Positions 53,694 to 62,191 of a stretch of 64,000 nucleotides of DNA are shown piece after piece (positions within the stretch are counted from its first letter, which is position 1; every line of letters starts with the position of its first letter). The stretch comes from an uncultured Anaerolineae bacterium. Its GTDB lineage: Bacteria > Chloroflexota > Anaerolineae > Aggregatilineales > Phototrophicaceae. The stretch spans positions 1 to 64,000 of the forward strand of contig CALDYP010000026.1 in the NCBI GenBank assembly GCA_937944445.1. Direction: 5' to 3'. The translations under genes were made by a program, and so were the position numbers. Below the pieces are notes generated by a model, which searched no databases, was not told the origin of the DNA, and saw nothing but the letters and a program-made list of their open reading frames with translations.

Positions 53694-54572
53694 ATGCCGC
53701 CAGCCATCATCGTCCACGGTGGGGCGTGGGATTGGCCGGACGCTGAAGACGCGCCCAAAACGGAGTATCTGCGACAAGCCGCCCGCGCGGGGTATGCCGT
53801 GCTGTGCAGCGGCGGCTCCGCGCTGGACGCGGTGGAAAAAGCCGTCAACATCCTAGAGGACGCCCCCTTGTTTGACGCAGGCATCGGCAGCCACTTGAAC
53901 GCCGACGGCATCGTTGAGATGGACGCGATCATCGTCGACGGCACAGCGCTTGACTTCGGCGCGGTGGCGGGGGTGCAGCGCGTGCGCTACCCTGTTTCAC
54001 TGGCGCGGCAAGTCATGCAGCGCACACCGCACAAGCTCTTCGTCGGCGCAGGGGCGGACGCGCTGGCCGCCAAGCTCGGCCTTGAGTTGATGCCCAACAT
54101 CGCGTTCGTCACCCCGCATGAGTGGCAGCGCTTCTTAGACAAGGACACCTCTGGCCCATCTGACACAGTGGGGGCGTGCGCCCTCGACGCGCAGGGCCAC
54201 CTCGCCGCGGCCACTTCCACCGGCGGCTCGCCGCTGAAGATGCCCGGGCGCGTCGGTGATTCGCCCATCTTCGGCGCAGGGGCCTACGCCGACAGCGCGT
54301 TCGGCGCGGCCAGCGCCACCGGCCTCGGCGAGAACATCCTACGCGCGCTGCTGTGCAAGCACGCTGTCGATCAGATCGCCGCTGGCCAAGACGCACAGGC
54401 CGCAGCGGATGCGGCCATCACCCACATCGAACGCCGCTTCCGCCCGTCGATGGCCGGACTCATCACCATCGACCAGCAAGGCCGGCTGGGCTTTGCCCAC
54501 AGCTCGCCCAAGATCGCCGTGGCCTACATCGACGCCAACGGACATCTGCACGCACCGGAGCACCGTCGCTGA
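53694..54572 (+). CDS. Isoaspartyl peptidase/L-asparaginase (Ntn hydrolase, T2 family)
   Basis: The 292-aa precursor would cleave itself before the Thr of SDTVGACALD (about residue 159) to give alpha and beta subunits. HGGAWDW at the N terminus, the GIGSHLNADGIVEMDA segment and the ATSTGGSPLKMPGRVGDSPI substrate loop are typical of plant-type asparaginases, which also remove isoaspartyl dipeptides. The GRVGDSP loop supports the isoaspartyl activity. It shares one base with the following hydrolase gene (TGATG). Confidence 0.92.
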   Translation: MPPAIIVHGGAWDWPDAEDAPKTEYLRQAARAGYAVLCSGGSALDAVEKAVNILEDAPLFDAGIGSHLNADGIVEMDAIIVDGTALDFGAVAGVQRVRYPVSLARQVMQRTPHKLFVGAGADALAAKLGLELMPNIAFVTPHEWQRFLDKDTSGPSDTVGACALDAQGHLAAATSTGGSPLKMPGRVGDSPIFGAGAYADSAFGAASATGLGENILRALLCKHAVDQIAAGQDAQAAADAAITHIERRFRPSMAGLITIDQQGRLGFAHSSPKIAVAYIDANGHLHAPEHRR

Positions 54573-55342
54573 TGCCCACCTTAACGACCCCACGCGGCAC
54601 GTTCTACGCCGCAGACTACCGCCGACCACGCACGACTGATACCCCGACCCTGCTCATCCACGGGGCGGGTGGCGCACACCTCGACATGCCCGCCCCCTTG
54701 CGTCAAAACTCGGCGCTTCAGCCCATCGCCCCTGACCTCAGCGGGCATGGGCGCAGCTCGGGCGCAGGCCAGCGCAGCATCAGCGACTACGCGCGCGATG
54801 TGCTGGCCGTGGCGGACGCGCTGGACGTTCAAACGTTCAACGCGCTCGGCCACAGCATGGGCGGGGCGATTGCGCTGGAGCTTGCCTTGATCGCTCCCGC
54901 GCGGGTGGAGCGACTCATCTTGATCGCCACCGCGCCCGTGATCCCCGTCAACCCGCAGATCATCGCAGGCTTGCAAACCGAACCTGCCGCCACTGCCCAG
55001 CGCATCGCCCGCTGGATGTGGCCTAAGGGCACGCCAGATGAAGTCGTCGCGCAGTCCGCCCAGCGCATGACCCAAGTCCGCCCCGCGGTGATCCTCAACG
55101 ACTACACCGCCTGCGACCGGTTCGACGTGCGCGACCGACTGACAGAGATCACCATGCCTGTGTTGATCATCCACGGGGAGCAAGATCGAATGATCCGCGT
55201 CAGCGAGGCAGAGCAGCTCGCCGCCAGCCTGCCACGCGCCACGCTGCACGTGTTCCCAGAGGCGGGGCACATGGTGCACATGGAACACGCCGACGCGGTC
55301 AGCGCGCTGATTCAGACGTGGATCAAGTCAGCGGCGCTTTGA
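54572..55342 (+). CDS. Alpha/beta-fold hydrolase
   Basis: The 256-aa protein has LIHGAGGAH, the nucleophile elbow GHSMGGAIA (about residue 93), the acid in GEQDRMIRV and the catalytic His in EAGHMVHMEH. No substrate can be assigned. It is coupled to the peptidase gene by a one-base overlap, and its last 20 bp overlap the end of the convergent methyltransferase gene, an unusual economy of space. Confidence 0.87.
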   Translation: MPTLTTPRGTFYAADYRRPRTTDTPTLLIHGAGGAHLDMPAPLRQNSALQPIAPDLSGHGRSSGAGQRSISDYARDVLAVADALDVQTFNALGHSMGGAIALELALIAPARVERLILIATAPVIPVNPQIIAGLQTEPAATAQRIARWMWPKGTPDEVVAQSAQRMTQVRPAVILNDYTACDRFDVRDRLTEITMPVLIIHGEQDRMIRVSEAEQLAASLPRATLHVFPEAGHMVHMEHADAVSALIQTWIKSAAL

Positions 55343-56228
55343 AGTCGTAGATCCCATCGCGGATTGCCCAGCGCGTGCCGTCCGCGCTGATGAGCATGTC
55401 GCCCTCGCGCGTGAGCGGGCTGCCCGTCCGGGGGCACGCGAGGATGGCCTCGCCGCTCAGCGCGAGGTTGTCCACGCTTTCAGTGTCAGGGCGCACTTGG
55501 TTGAGCGTGAACACGCTGGGGCTGACGAGCCAGCTCGTGCCTTGCAGCACGCCGTCCACCTCCGCCAGCGCCTTTGCCGAGAACAGCCGCTTGAGCAGAC
55601 CCAAGCGCAGCCACGACACCGGCACACGCCGCAGCGTCTCAAACCCAACGCGGTACAGCTCATGCTGGATGTAAATTGGGTGGAAGTTGAAGTTCAGTTC
55701 CACAAATTCAATCGGCTCAAGGTGGTGGGGGTTCCACGCCTGACGCCCCACAGCATGGCGCAGAATCGCTTTCAAGTTGCGCTTGTTGGCAAACTCCAGC
55801 AAGAAGTACGCCGCGGGGGCCATCGCCGCGCGAATCTGCTGGAACACTGCGGGCACGTTCTCAAAGTGGTGCAGCACGCGCACCATTGTCACCACGTCGA
55901 ACACACCTCGCTGAAACGGCATGTGATAGGCGTTGGCTGCCACGTACAGAAAGCCATCATCGCCGTACTGCTGCCGCGCCTCTTGCAATTGGCTCACGCT
56001 GTAATCGAGCAGCACAACTTCTTTGAAGCCCTTGTAGAGCGGCACAAGCCGACCATAGGCCGCGCCCACCTCCATCAAGCGCTGCCCACTAGGTGGCAGC
56101 AGGCGCGCCATGACAAGGCGCTCGACGCGGTCTTCGTAGTCGCGCCCGCGCCCCTCCCAAAAGTCCGTGCGGTAGGTGGAACCCTCATAATCGATGATGC
56201 GATTTTCAGTGGTCGGTGTCTCAGTCAC
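55323..56228 (-). CDS. Class I SAM-dependent methyltransferase with Trm112-like tail
   Basis: The 301-aa protein has the SAM-binding strand LMEVGAAYGRL, the acidic LLDYSVSQL and VRVLHHFENVP, a Methyltransf_11-type core (about residues 45-165). After a helical middle part, the last 60 residues (LACPRTGSPLTREGDML, then RWAIRDGIYDF) look like a Trm112p-type domain with a single Cys in place of a zinc site. Substrate unknown. It lies 9 bp after the large anchored protein at 56238 on the same strand. Confidence 0.82.
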   Translation of the reverse strand: MTETPTTENRIIDYEGSTYRTDFWEGRGRDYEDRVERLVMARLLPPSGQRLMEVGAAYGRLVPLYKGFKEVVLLDYSVSQLQEARQQYGDDGFLYVAANAYHMPFQRGVFDVVTMVRVLHHFENVPAVFQQIRAAMAPAAYFLLEFANKRNLKAILRHAVGRQAWNPHHLEPIEFVELNFNFHPIYIQHELYRVGFETLRRVPVSWLRLGLLKRLFSAKALAEVDGVLQGTSWLVSPSVFTLNQVRPDTESVDNLALSGEAILACPRTGSPLTREGDMLISADGTRWAIRDGIYDFKAPLT

Positions 56229-56237
56229 AGGCAGTCC

Positions 56238-57272
56238 TCATGGGCCGGGCGCTTCAGGCGCAGGGTCTTCAGGTGATTCAGCATCAGGTAACGTGGGATC
56301 AATCGGCAGCGGCGGCAGGGACTGAGAAGCCATGCCATCGCCCACGATGTCCACCGCGTCCATCACACGATACTGCAATCTTACTTGACCGTTGAAGAAC
56401 GTGTCGAGGATGTTCCGCGCCTGCATCGCTTGACGCGCCCGTTCGTTGACCTGCACGGGCGTGCTGCTTTCAGCGTAAAGGCTCGCTCGGTCTGGCAGCA
56501 GCGCGTCCAAGAACGGAATGCCCCCCAGCGGCACGATGCCAGTCTGGATCGGCAGGTTTTGGATCGGTACAGGCTGGTTCATCAGCGTGTAGTTGAGGCC
56601 TGCCGTCTGCCCAAAGCCCGGCCATGCCACATACGGTTCTGAGTTAATGCCGCCGCTGCCATCAGTCGCCAGCAAGTTCAACGGCTCGCCGCGCAGCAGC
56701 ATCCCCACCAACTGCCCCGCCTCGTCGAAGTTAGACGGCAAGTTGTGCAGCGCAATCGCCAGCGGCTCGAACAACAAGCCGAGGTTCGTCACAGGGTCGA
56801 CGAGCTGCGTCTTAGCCAGTGGGATCACCGCGCGCACGTCTAACGCCACGTCGAGGCGCTCACGCACTGGAACCATCAGATCCAGCGCCACCGGCAGCTC
56901 CAGCCCAGCCGGAAGCTGCAAGTTGACGTTCGCGTTCACGCCAAAAGCGTTGATGCCGGGCAGGTCAATCGTCGCGTTGACTTGCAGCGGCACAGGGGCC
57001 GTTAGGCGCACAATCGTGTCCGTTTGCAGCGGGATGTTGAGGTTCACGGGGATGTTGTCGCGCACAGGGATCGTCCAGTCGATGGTGGCGTCACGCAGCC
57101 CGACGGCTGTTCCGTGCAGGCCGCCGATCAGCGGTTGAGCGACGTTGTTCTTGATCTCAAAGATCAGCAGCCCCAGCGCCACCAACACCCCCACCAACAC
57201 CACGTTCACCACGAACGAGAAGATCACCATAAACCGCCAAATGGCGCGGCCAATACCCCGAAGAACGCGCAT
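56238..57272 (-). CDS. Membrane-anchored protein with repetitive beta-strand domain, unknown
   Basis: The 344-aa protein has one membrane helix near the N terminus (about residues 14-38) and an external domain made of short alternating strands such as IPVRDNIPVNLNIPLQTD and VNATIDLPG (residues 75-165), each rich in Val, Ile, Leu, Asn and Pro. A more globular part follows (LVDPVTNLGLLFEP, then WPGFGQTAGLNY), and the end is Pro/Asp/Glu-rich. It is not recognised. The strands may form a beta-solenoid or a lipid-binding tube-like surface. It is the first gene before the methyltransferase. Confidence 0.55.
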   Translation of the reverse strand: MRVLRGIGRAIWRFMVIFSFVVNVVLVGVLVALGLLIFEIKNNVAQPLIGGLHGTAVGLRDATIDWTIPVRDNIPVNLNIPLQTDTIVRLTAPVPLQVNATIDLPGINAFGVNANVNLQLPAGLELPVALDLMVPVRERLDVALDVRAVIPLAKTQLVDPVTNLGLLFEPLAIALHNLPSNFDEAGQLVGMLLRGEPLNLLATDGSGGINSEPYVAWPGFGQTAGLNYTLMNQPVPIQNLPIQTGIVPLGGIPFLDALLPDRASLYAESSTPVQVNERARQAMQARNILDTFFNGQVRLQYRVMDAVDIVGDGMASQSLPPLPIDPTLPDAESPEDPAPEAPGP

Positions 57273-57355
57273 GTTCGCCCCTTACTGTGCGTTTAATCTA
57301 TTTCTAAAGGAAATTATAGCCTATCCCATACAGCAGATCACGTCACGGAATCTAC

Positions 57356-57387
57356 ACAAAGACAGCGCCTCACTGTTGGGCGCTGTC
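57356..57387 (-). terminator. metK: Terminator of metK
   Basis: The stem GACAGCGCC / GGCGCTGTC with a 9-base loop is followed on the minus strand by TTTGTGT, 25 bases after the metK stop. Confidence 0.85.
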
Positions 57388-57411
57388 TAGGATGGGAGAG
57401 CGGCTCTTTAT

Positions 57412-58623
57412 CTAGAGGCCCGCCTCACGGCGCAGCAGGTCGACCTTGTCGGTGCGTTCCCACGGCACGTTGAGGTCATCGCGGCCAAAGTGGCCATACG
57501 CCGCCACTTGGTTGAAGATCGGCTTGCGCAGTTCCAGATCGCGGATGATGGCCGCTGGGCGCATGTCGAAGTGCTTGCGGATCAGCTCTTCGATCTTCTC
57601 ATCGCTGATCTTGCCCGTGCCGAACGTCTCAACTGCGAGCGACGTTGGCTGCGCCACGCCGATCGCGTAGCTCACTTGCAGCTCGAAGCGATCTGCGATC
57701 CCTGCGGCGACGATGTTCTTGGCCACATAGCGCGCCATGTAGGCCGCGCTGCGGTCAACCTTCGTGCCGTCCTTGCCACTGAACGCGCCGCCGCCGTGCC
57801 GCGCTACGCCGCCGTAGGTGTCCACGATGATCTTGCGCCCCGTCAGGCCGGCGTCACCCAGCGGGCCACCCGTCACAAAGCGCCCCGTGGGGTTGATGAA
57901 GATACGGGTTTCTTCATCCAACAGGTGCGCCGGAACCACCCGCTTGATCACTTCGTTTTTTACGAAGGCATGGATCGTGTCGTTGCTCACGTCTGGGCCG
58001 TGCTGTGTGCTGATGACAATCGTATCGACGCGCTTCGGTTTGCCCATGTTGTACTCAACCGTCACCTGACTCTTGGCGTCAGGCCGCAGCCAATCGACCT
58101 CGCCTGCTTTGCGCGCCTCGGACAAACGTCGCACGAGTTTGTGCGCCAGCGAGATCGTCAAGGGCATCAGTTCGGGCGTTTCGTTGCACGCGAAGCCGAT
58201 CATCATCCCCTGATCGCCTGCCCCGATGGCCTCGATCTCTGCGTCAGTCATCTTGCCCTCGCGCGCTTCCAACGCTTGGTTGACGCCCTGCGCGATGTCC
58301 GGTGACTGTTCTTTAATCGACACGATCACGCCGCAGGTGTCTGCGTCGAAGCCATACTTGGCGCGCACATAGCCGATCTTGGTCACTTGCTCGCGCACGA
58401 TCTTCTCGATGTCCACATACGCGCTGGTGGTGATCTCGCCAATCACCACCACGAGGCCGGTCGTCGTAGAAACTTCGCACGCGACGCGCGCCATCGGATC
58501 CTTCGCAAGGATTGCGTCTAAGATCGCATCGCTGATCTGATCGCACATCTTGTCGGGGTGGCCTTCTGAGACCGACTCCGACGTGAAGAAGTAGCGCGGG
58601 GAGGTCATAAACGTAGTAGGCAT
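57412..58623 (-). CDS. metK: S-adenosylmethionine synthetase
   Basis: The 403-aa enzyme makes SAM from methionine and ATP. The family blocks are complete: [15 protein letters not shown] at the N terminus, [13 protein letters not shown] (about residue 130), [16 protein letters not shown] (about residue 280) and a C-terminal PYGHFGR-like [16 protein letters not shown]. It is preceded by a SAM-I riboswitch with a terminator, so high SAM turns off the gene. A cytochrome P450 gene lies further upstream on the same strand but is separated by the riboswitch. Confidence 0.96.
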   Translation of the reverse strand: MPTTFMTSPRYFFTSESVSEGHPDKMCDQISDAILDAILAKDPMARVACEVSTTTGLVVVIGEITTSAYVDIEKIVREQVTKIGYVRAKYGFDADTCGVIVSIKEQSPDIAQGVNQALEAREGKMTDAEIEAIGAGDQGMMIGFACNETPELMPLTISLAHKLVRRLSEARKAGEVDWLRPDAKSQVTVEYNMGKPKRVDTIVISTQHGPDVSNDTIHAFVKNEVIKRVVPAHLLDEETRIFINPTGRFVTGGPLGDAGLTGRKIIVDTYGGVARHGGGAFSGKDGTKVDRSAAYMARYVAKNIVAAGIADRFELQVSYAIGVAQPTSLAVETFGTGKISDEKIEELIRKHFDMRPAAIIRDLELRKPIFNQVAAYGHFGRDDLNVPWERTDKVDLLRREAGL

Positions 58624-58660
58624 GGTGTTCGAGGTTCCTTTCCCTCAATCTGTGTAAACG

Positions 58661-58690
58661 AAAAACGCCTTCGCAGGGTGGCAGAAGGCG
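58661..58690 (-). terminator. Riboswitch-controlled terminator before metK
   Basis: CGCCTTC, an 11-base loop, GAAGGCG and TTTTT on the minus strand form the expression platform of the SAM riboswitch. The loop and upper arm also contain TCTGCC and TTCAC, which can pair with GGCAGA and GTGAA of the aptamer end to form the alternative anti-terminator. Confidence 0.86.
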
Positions 58691-58723
58691 TGAAGACGTT
58701 GTCCCAAAAGGCCTACGTTCACA

Positions 58724-58826
58724 ACTCATCTGCCAAGGCACTGCCTTGTCGGAATTGGCACCTTTCTGGCGCTCCAGAGGTTGCCGCGAGTTCAAAGAGC
58801 CGGTCTCTCACTCGCTCTTGATGAGT
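58724..58826 (-). promoter_or_regulatory. SAM-I (S-box) riboswitch
   Basis: Read on the minus strand, the aptamer starts ACTCATCAAGAGCGAGTGAG and closes with GATGAGT; the two ends form a perfect 7-bp P1 helix (58820-58826 with 58724-58730). The hallmark core parts are there: ATCAAGAG kink-turn entry, GACCGGCTCTTTGAACTCG, CGGCAACC, AAGGTGCCAATTCC and the final CAGATGAG. Binding of SAM stabilises P1 and leaves the terminator at 58661 free to form, shutting off metK. The anti-terminator would use the P1 3' strand region, as in Bacillus S-boxes. Confidence 0.95.
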
Positions 58827-58858
58827 GCGGAAGCACTATCAGTTGTTGGCGGACGAGT

Positions 58859-60214
58859 CTAGCATACCCCCCCGTTCGCCTGCAATGGAGAATCTGCCCG
58901 CCGCCGATATGCCACGCGCACTGCCTCTGGACGAACAGCCCCCAGCGCATATGTTACCTGTGGGTTAGGCGTGAGCAGCGTCAGCTCATAATCGCGCAGC
59001 AGCATGGCCGCGATCAAGCTCATCTCAAGGTTCGCAAAGTTCATGCCGGTGCATTTGTGCACACCCCCGCCAAAGCCGCTGATGCTGTGCCTGTGCGCTT
59101 TGTCCTCAGCGCGCTCAGGCGAAAACCGCAGCGGGTCGTACACGTCTGGCTGCGTGAACACTTGCTCGTCGAGCTGGTTAAGTTCGTTAGACAGCATCAC
59201 CACCCAGCCGGCTGGAATGCGATATCCGCCGACTTCAACGTCTTCTTCTACATATCTCATGATGATGTCTGCTGATGGATGCAGCCGCGTTGTCTCATAG
59301 ACGGCCCACTCCAAATGCGGCAAATTGGCGAAATCACGGTACGTCAGAGCACGATCCCGCGGCAGGTGCGCGTCAATCTCAGCCTGCACCTTCGCCAGAT
59401 ACTGCGGATGCCGCAGCAGTTCCGCAACTGTCCACACTGCCTGCCCCCATGTGGTCTCATGCCCAGCGAACATGAGCGCCATGATCAAGTGAATGATGTC
59501 ATCGTCTGAGACTGGCTCACCGTCGTCATAGCGCGCGTGGATCAACTCGTTCAGCATATCCGGGTGCTGCACGTCGCTCGTGCGCCGCTCGCTGATGATC
59601 TCCCGAATCATCGCGCTGATCTTCACCCGCGCACGGTCACGCTGGATAAAGCGCGGCAGCGGCAAGTTAGGCGGCAGCACCGGGTCAAGCGCTTTCGCCA
59701 AGACCAAATAGTGCCCCCAGAAGTCACGCCCCATGCGATTGCGAAACTCGCGCCCCATAAAGGCGTGCGCGGCCACGTTCTGAACAACCGGCCCCAGCGC
59801 TTGAGTCAGCTCCACCTCGCCTTGTTCACCGAGGCTCTGCAACCAGAGGCTGATCTCTTCCTGCATGATGTCAAAGTAGCCGCCCATCTTGCTGCCTTTA
59901 AACGGCATGTGCAAGATCGAGCGCTGGCGTCGATAGACCTCAGGGGGCGCAGTAAAGCCAACCTCGCCAAACGAGGCGCTTAGCATCTTATATGCTTTGT
60001 CCATGCGCAAAGCCGTATCCGTCTTTTCAAAAAAAGCCCGAGCCGGTTCTGCGCCATACAAGACTGCCATCGGCTGCGTCAAGAGGCGCACGGCAAACAC
60101 ACCGCCAAACCGTTGCCGACCTCGCATCAACAGCTTCTTACGGTCTCGCTGAAACTCCAACAAGTTCCCCAAAATAGGTAAGCCCGGCAGCACAGGCGGC
60201 GTTGGCAGCGTCAT
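58859..60214 (-). CDS. Cytochrome P450, CYP51-like
   Basis: The 451-aa haem monooxygenase starts with LPTPPVLPGLPILGNLLEF and has no membrane anchor. The I-helix motif is MFAGHETTWG, the K-helix ExxR is ETTR, and the haem-Cys loop is FGGGVHKCTG. Overall order and many segments (RLHPSADIIMRYVEEDVEV, FANLEMSLIAAMLLRDYEL) resemble CYP51, the sterol 14-alpha-demethylase; the sterol-specific I-helix usually has His-Thr/Ser where this has Glu-Thr, so activity on a sterol is uncertain. ATG 60214 was chosen for the AAGGAGAT site 5 bases upstream. Confidence 0.88.
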   Translation of the reverse strand: MTLPTPPVLPGLPILGNLLEFQRDRKKLLMRGRQRFGGVFAVRLLTQPMAVLYGAEPARAFFEKTDTALRMDKAYKMLSASFGEVGFTAPPEVYRRQRSILHMPFKGSKMGGYFDIMQEEISLWLQSLGEQGEVELTQALGPVVQNVAAHAFMGREFRNRMGRDFWGHYLVLAKALDPVLPPNLPLPRFIQRDRARVKISAMIREIISERRTSDVQHPDMLNELIHARYDDGEPVSDDDIIHLIMALMFAGHETTWGQAVWTVAELLRHPQYLAKVQAEIDAHLPRDRALTYRDFANLPHLEWAVYETTRLHPSADIIMRYVEEDVEVGGYRIPAGWVVMLSNELNQLDEQVFTQPDVYDPLRFSPERAEDKAHRHSISGFGGGVHKCTGMNFANLEMSLIAAMLLRDYELTLLTPNPQVTYALGAVRPEAVRVAYRRRADSPLQANGGVC

Positions 60215-60299
60215 CTCGATCTCCTTTTTGACCTTCTCATGAAGCAATGATGTTCCCAATCTAAAATACGGTCAAGTAGTAGCATGACGGAGACCACCC

Positions 60300-60713
60300 A
60301 TGACGCAAGCAGTTGTCCTCTTTGACGGCGTGTGCAACTTATGCACAGGCGCTGTCCAGTTCATCATCAAACGCGACCCTAAAGGGCGCTTTCGCTTCGC
60401 TGCCCTGCAATCGGACTATGCGCAAGCCCTCCTGCGCAAACACAACCTCAACATTCCGCTAGATGGGCGTGATGACACCGTTGCCCTCGTCGAAGATGGG
60501 CGCGTCTACACCCACAGCGACGCCGGTCTGAGGATCGCGCGCCACCTGAGCGGCCCGGTGCGGCTGGCCGCCCCGCTCATCATTGTGCCGCGCTTCATCC
60601 GCGACACGGTCTATCGCCTCATTGCACGCCACCGCTACCGTATCTTTGGCCGCCAAGACACCTGCTGGATGCCCACGCCCGAGCTGCGCGCGCGCTTCCT
60701 CGATCAGTCCTAA
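60300..60713 (+). CDS. DCC-family (DUF393) thiol-disulfide oxidoreductase-like protein
   Basis: The 137-aa protein has the defining motif FDGVCNLCTG (DxxCxxC) at the N terminus, FRFAALQSD and the C-terminal GRQDTCWMPT with a further Cys. The fold is thioredoxin-like. Its physiological partner is unknown. It is divergent from the P450 gene, with 85 bp between the two start codons. Confidence 0.88.
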   Translation: MTQAVVLFDGVCNLCTGAVQFIIKRDPKGRFRFAALQSDYAQALLRKHNLNIPLDGRDDTVALVEDGRVYTHSDAGLRIARHLSGPVRLAAPLIIVPRFIRDTVYRLIARHRYRIFGRQDTCWMPTPELRARFLDQS

Positions 60714-60718
60714 ACAAA

Positions 60719-60750
60719 ACGGGCGAGCAAACTTCCGCCTGCTCGCCCGT
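60719..60750. terminator. Bidirectional terminator between the DCC gene and folE
   Basis: An 11-bp stem ACGGGCGAGCA / TGCTCGCCCGT with a 10-base loop has CTTCT behind it on the plus strand and TTTTGTTT on the minus strand. It is stronger for folE. Confidence 0.88.
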
Positions 60751-60772
60751 CTTCTATCGCAATTCACAACTG

Positions 60773-61564
60773 CTACATCATAGACTTGTCGCCGCCAGCC
60801 CGCTGGACGTGCGCCATGAACTCCTGACGCAGCGTGCGATCTGTTTTAAACGCCCCAAGAAAAGCGCTGGTAGACATGCCGCTGTGCAGCTTGCCGACGC
60901 CGCGCATCATGCTGCACATGTGCACGCCGTCCATCATCACCGCCACGCCCTTTGCGCCCAGCACGGTCTCGATGAACTCAGCGATCTGGCGCGTCAGGCG
61001 CTCCTGCACTTGCAGACGGCGGCTGAACATGTCGACGATCCGCGGGATTTTCGACAGGCCGATCACGCGCTCACCCGGGATGTAGGCCACGTGCGCATGC
61101 CCCATGAACGGCAGCATGTGATGCTCACACAAGCTGAAGTACTCAATATCGCGCACAATCACCATGTCGTCGTATTCTACGTCGAACACCGCGTTGTTGA
61201 TCACCTCGGCTGGATCCATTCGGTAGCCGCTGAGAAGCTCCGCATACGCGCCCGCGACGCGCTTCGGCGTGGCCAGCAGCCCCTCGCGGTCAGGGTCTTC
61301 GCCCACCGCGAACAGGATGTTGCGGACGGCTGTCATGATTACTTCGCGGTCAACCTCTGGGAAGTTCAATTCGAACCGGTTGAGGAACTCCTCATCCCGC
61401 AGTTGGGCGTCAAGCTCGGTTTCGCCGTGAACATTGACGTTGATTGCATGTTCATGAGCCGCGCCATTCCCCTCATGGTCTCGTCCATCAGAGTCATGCC
61501 CGTGCCCATTTCCATTTTCGGAGTATTTGCCGTTGGACTTGGGACTAAAGCCAGACTTTGCCAT
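60773..61564 (-). CDS. folE: GTP cyclohydrolase I with a long His/Gly/Asn-rich N-terminal extension
   Basis: The enzyme makes dihydroneopterin triphosphate from GTP, the first step to folate. The zinc ligands are in [11 protein letters not shown] and [28 protein letters not shown] and the [10 protein letters not shown] helix are all typical. The catalytic domain takes about residues 65-263. The first 50 residues are low-complexity, rich in His, Gly, Asn and Asp ([15 protein letters not shown]), which is not usual. It could bind metal or be disordered. A terminator lies just after the stop. FolK is coded 127 bp upstream on the same strand. Confidence 0.95.
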   Translation of the reverse strand: MAKSGFSPKSNGKYSENGNGHGHDSDGRDHEGNGAAHEHAINVNVHGETELDAQLRDEEFLNRFELNFPEVDREVIMTAVRNILFAVGEDPDREGLLATPKRVAGAYAELLSGYRMDPAEVINNAVFDVEYDDMVIVRDIEYFSLCEHHMLPFMGHAHVAYIPGERVIGLSKIPRIVDMFSRRLQVQERLTRQIAEFIETVLGAKGVAVMMDGVHMCSMMRGVGKLHSGMSTSAFLGAFKTDRTLRQEFMAHVQRAGGDKSMM

Positions 61565-61690
61565 TTTGCTAATCCTTTTCGCTTTTATGTGCCGCTTGCG
61601 GCCGACGCACCTTAGGTTGCATGATAGAAGTGAGTATGTTATGAGCAGAAAGTAATGATCGAATGGATAAAGGTCAGCTGTTTTTTAAGC

Positions 61691-62173
61691 TTAGTCCGCG
61701 TATGTTAAGGCGACTGTGGGCAGTCGATAAACTTCTTCAACGTGACGCCACGCCAATTCACCAGCCCTACACCTAGTACGCGGGTCTACCCAATCAGGGT
61801 GCAGATCAGCCAGTGGAACCACCAAGTGCGCTAATTCAAACAGGGCTGCATCTGTGCTGTGGCCGCCGTGTGCGACTATGTCTAGGTCAAGCGTCACAAC
61901 CTTTGATTTCTGACCACGCTCATCACGACGAACACGCCCTGTTCGGTCTTCAATCGCGCGCAGCGTCTGCTTCAACGCCACAGGGGCAAGCGATGTGTAG
62001 AACCCCACCATGCCGTTCCAGTAGGGCGCTGCGTCGAAGCCGACCGCAGCGGAAGCGTACCATGACGACGCTCGCATCTCGCCAAACTGCTCAGCCATCA
62101 TCCTCATCCCGCTTTGGACATTTAGCATGCGCTGATAGTTTGTGCCCACACTGACTAGGACGTATTGAGCCAT
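61691..62173 (-). CDS. folK: 2-amino-4-hydroxy-6-hydroxymethyldihydropteridine pyrophosphokinase
   Basis: The 160-aa protein starts AQYVLVSVGTN, the first strand of HPPK, and has the pattern EDRTGRVRRDERGQKSKVV followed by the catalytic LDLDIVAHG. It transfers pyrophosphate from ATP to the pterin alcohol in folate synthesis. The last part of the protein is more divergent than in standard FolK. The start is uncertain: ATG 62173 best matches the family, but ATG 62182 and GTG 62191, next to the stop of the glycosyltransferase gene, are possible. FolB and FolP are not nearby. Confidence 0.78.
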   Translation of the reverse strand: MAQYVLVSVGTNYQRMLNVQSGMRMMAEQFGEMRASSWYASAAVGFDAAPYWNGMVGFYTSLAPVALKQTLRAIEDRTGRVRRDERGQKSKVVTLDLDIVAHGGHSTDAALFELAHLVVPLADLHPDWVDPRTRCRAGELAWRHVEEVYRLPTVALTYAD

Positions 62174-62191
62174 GGCGTCCATACGAGACAC

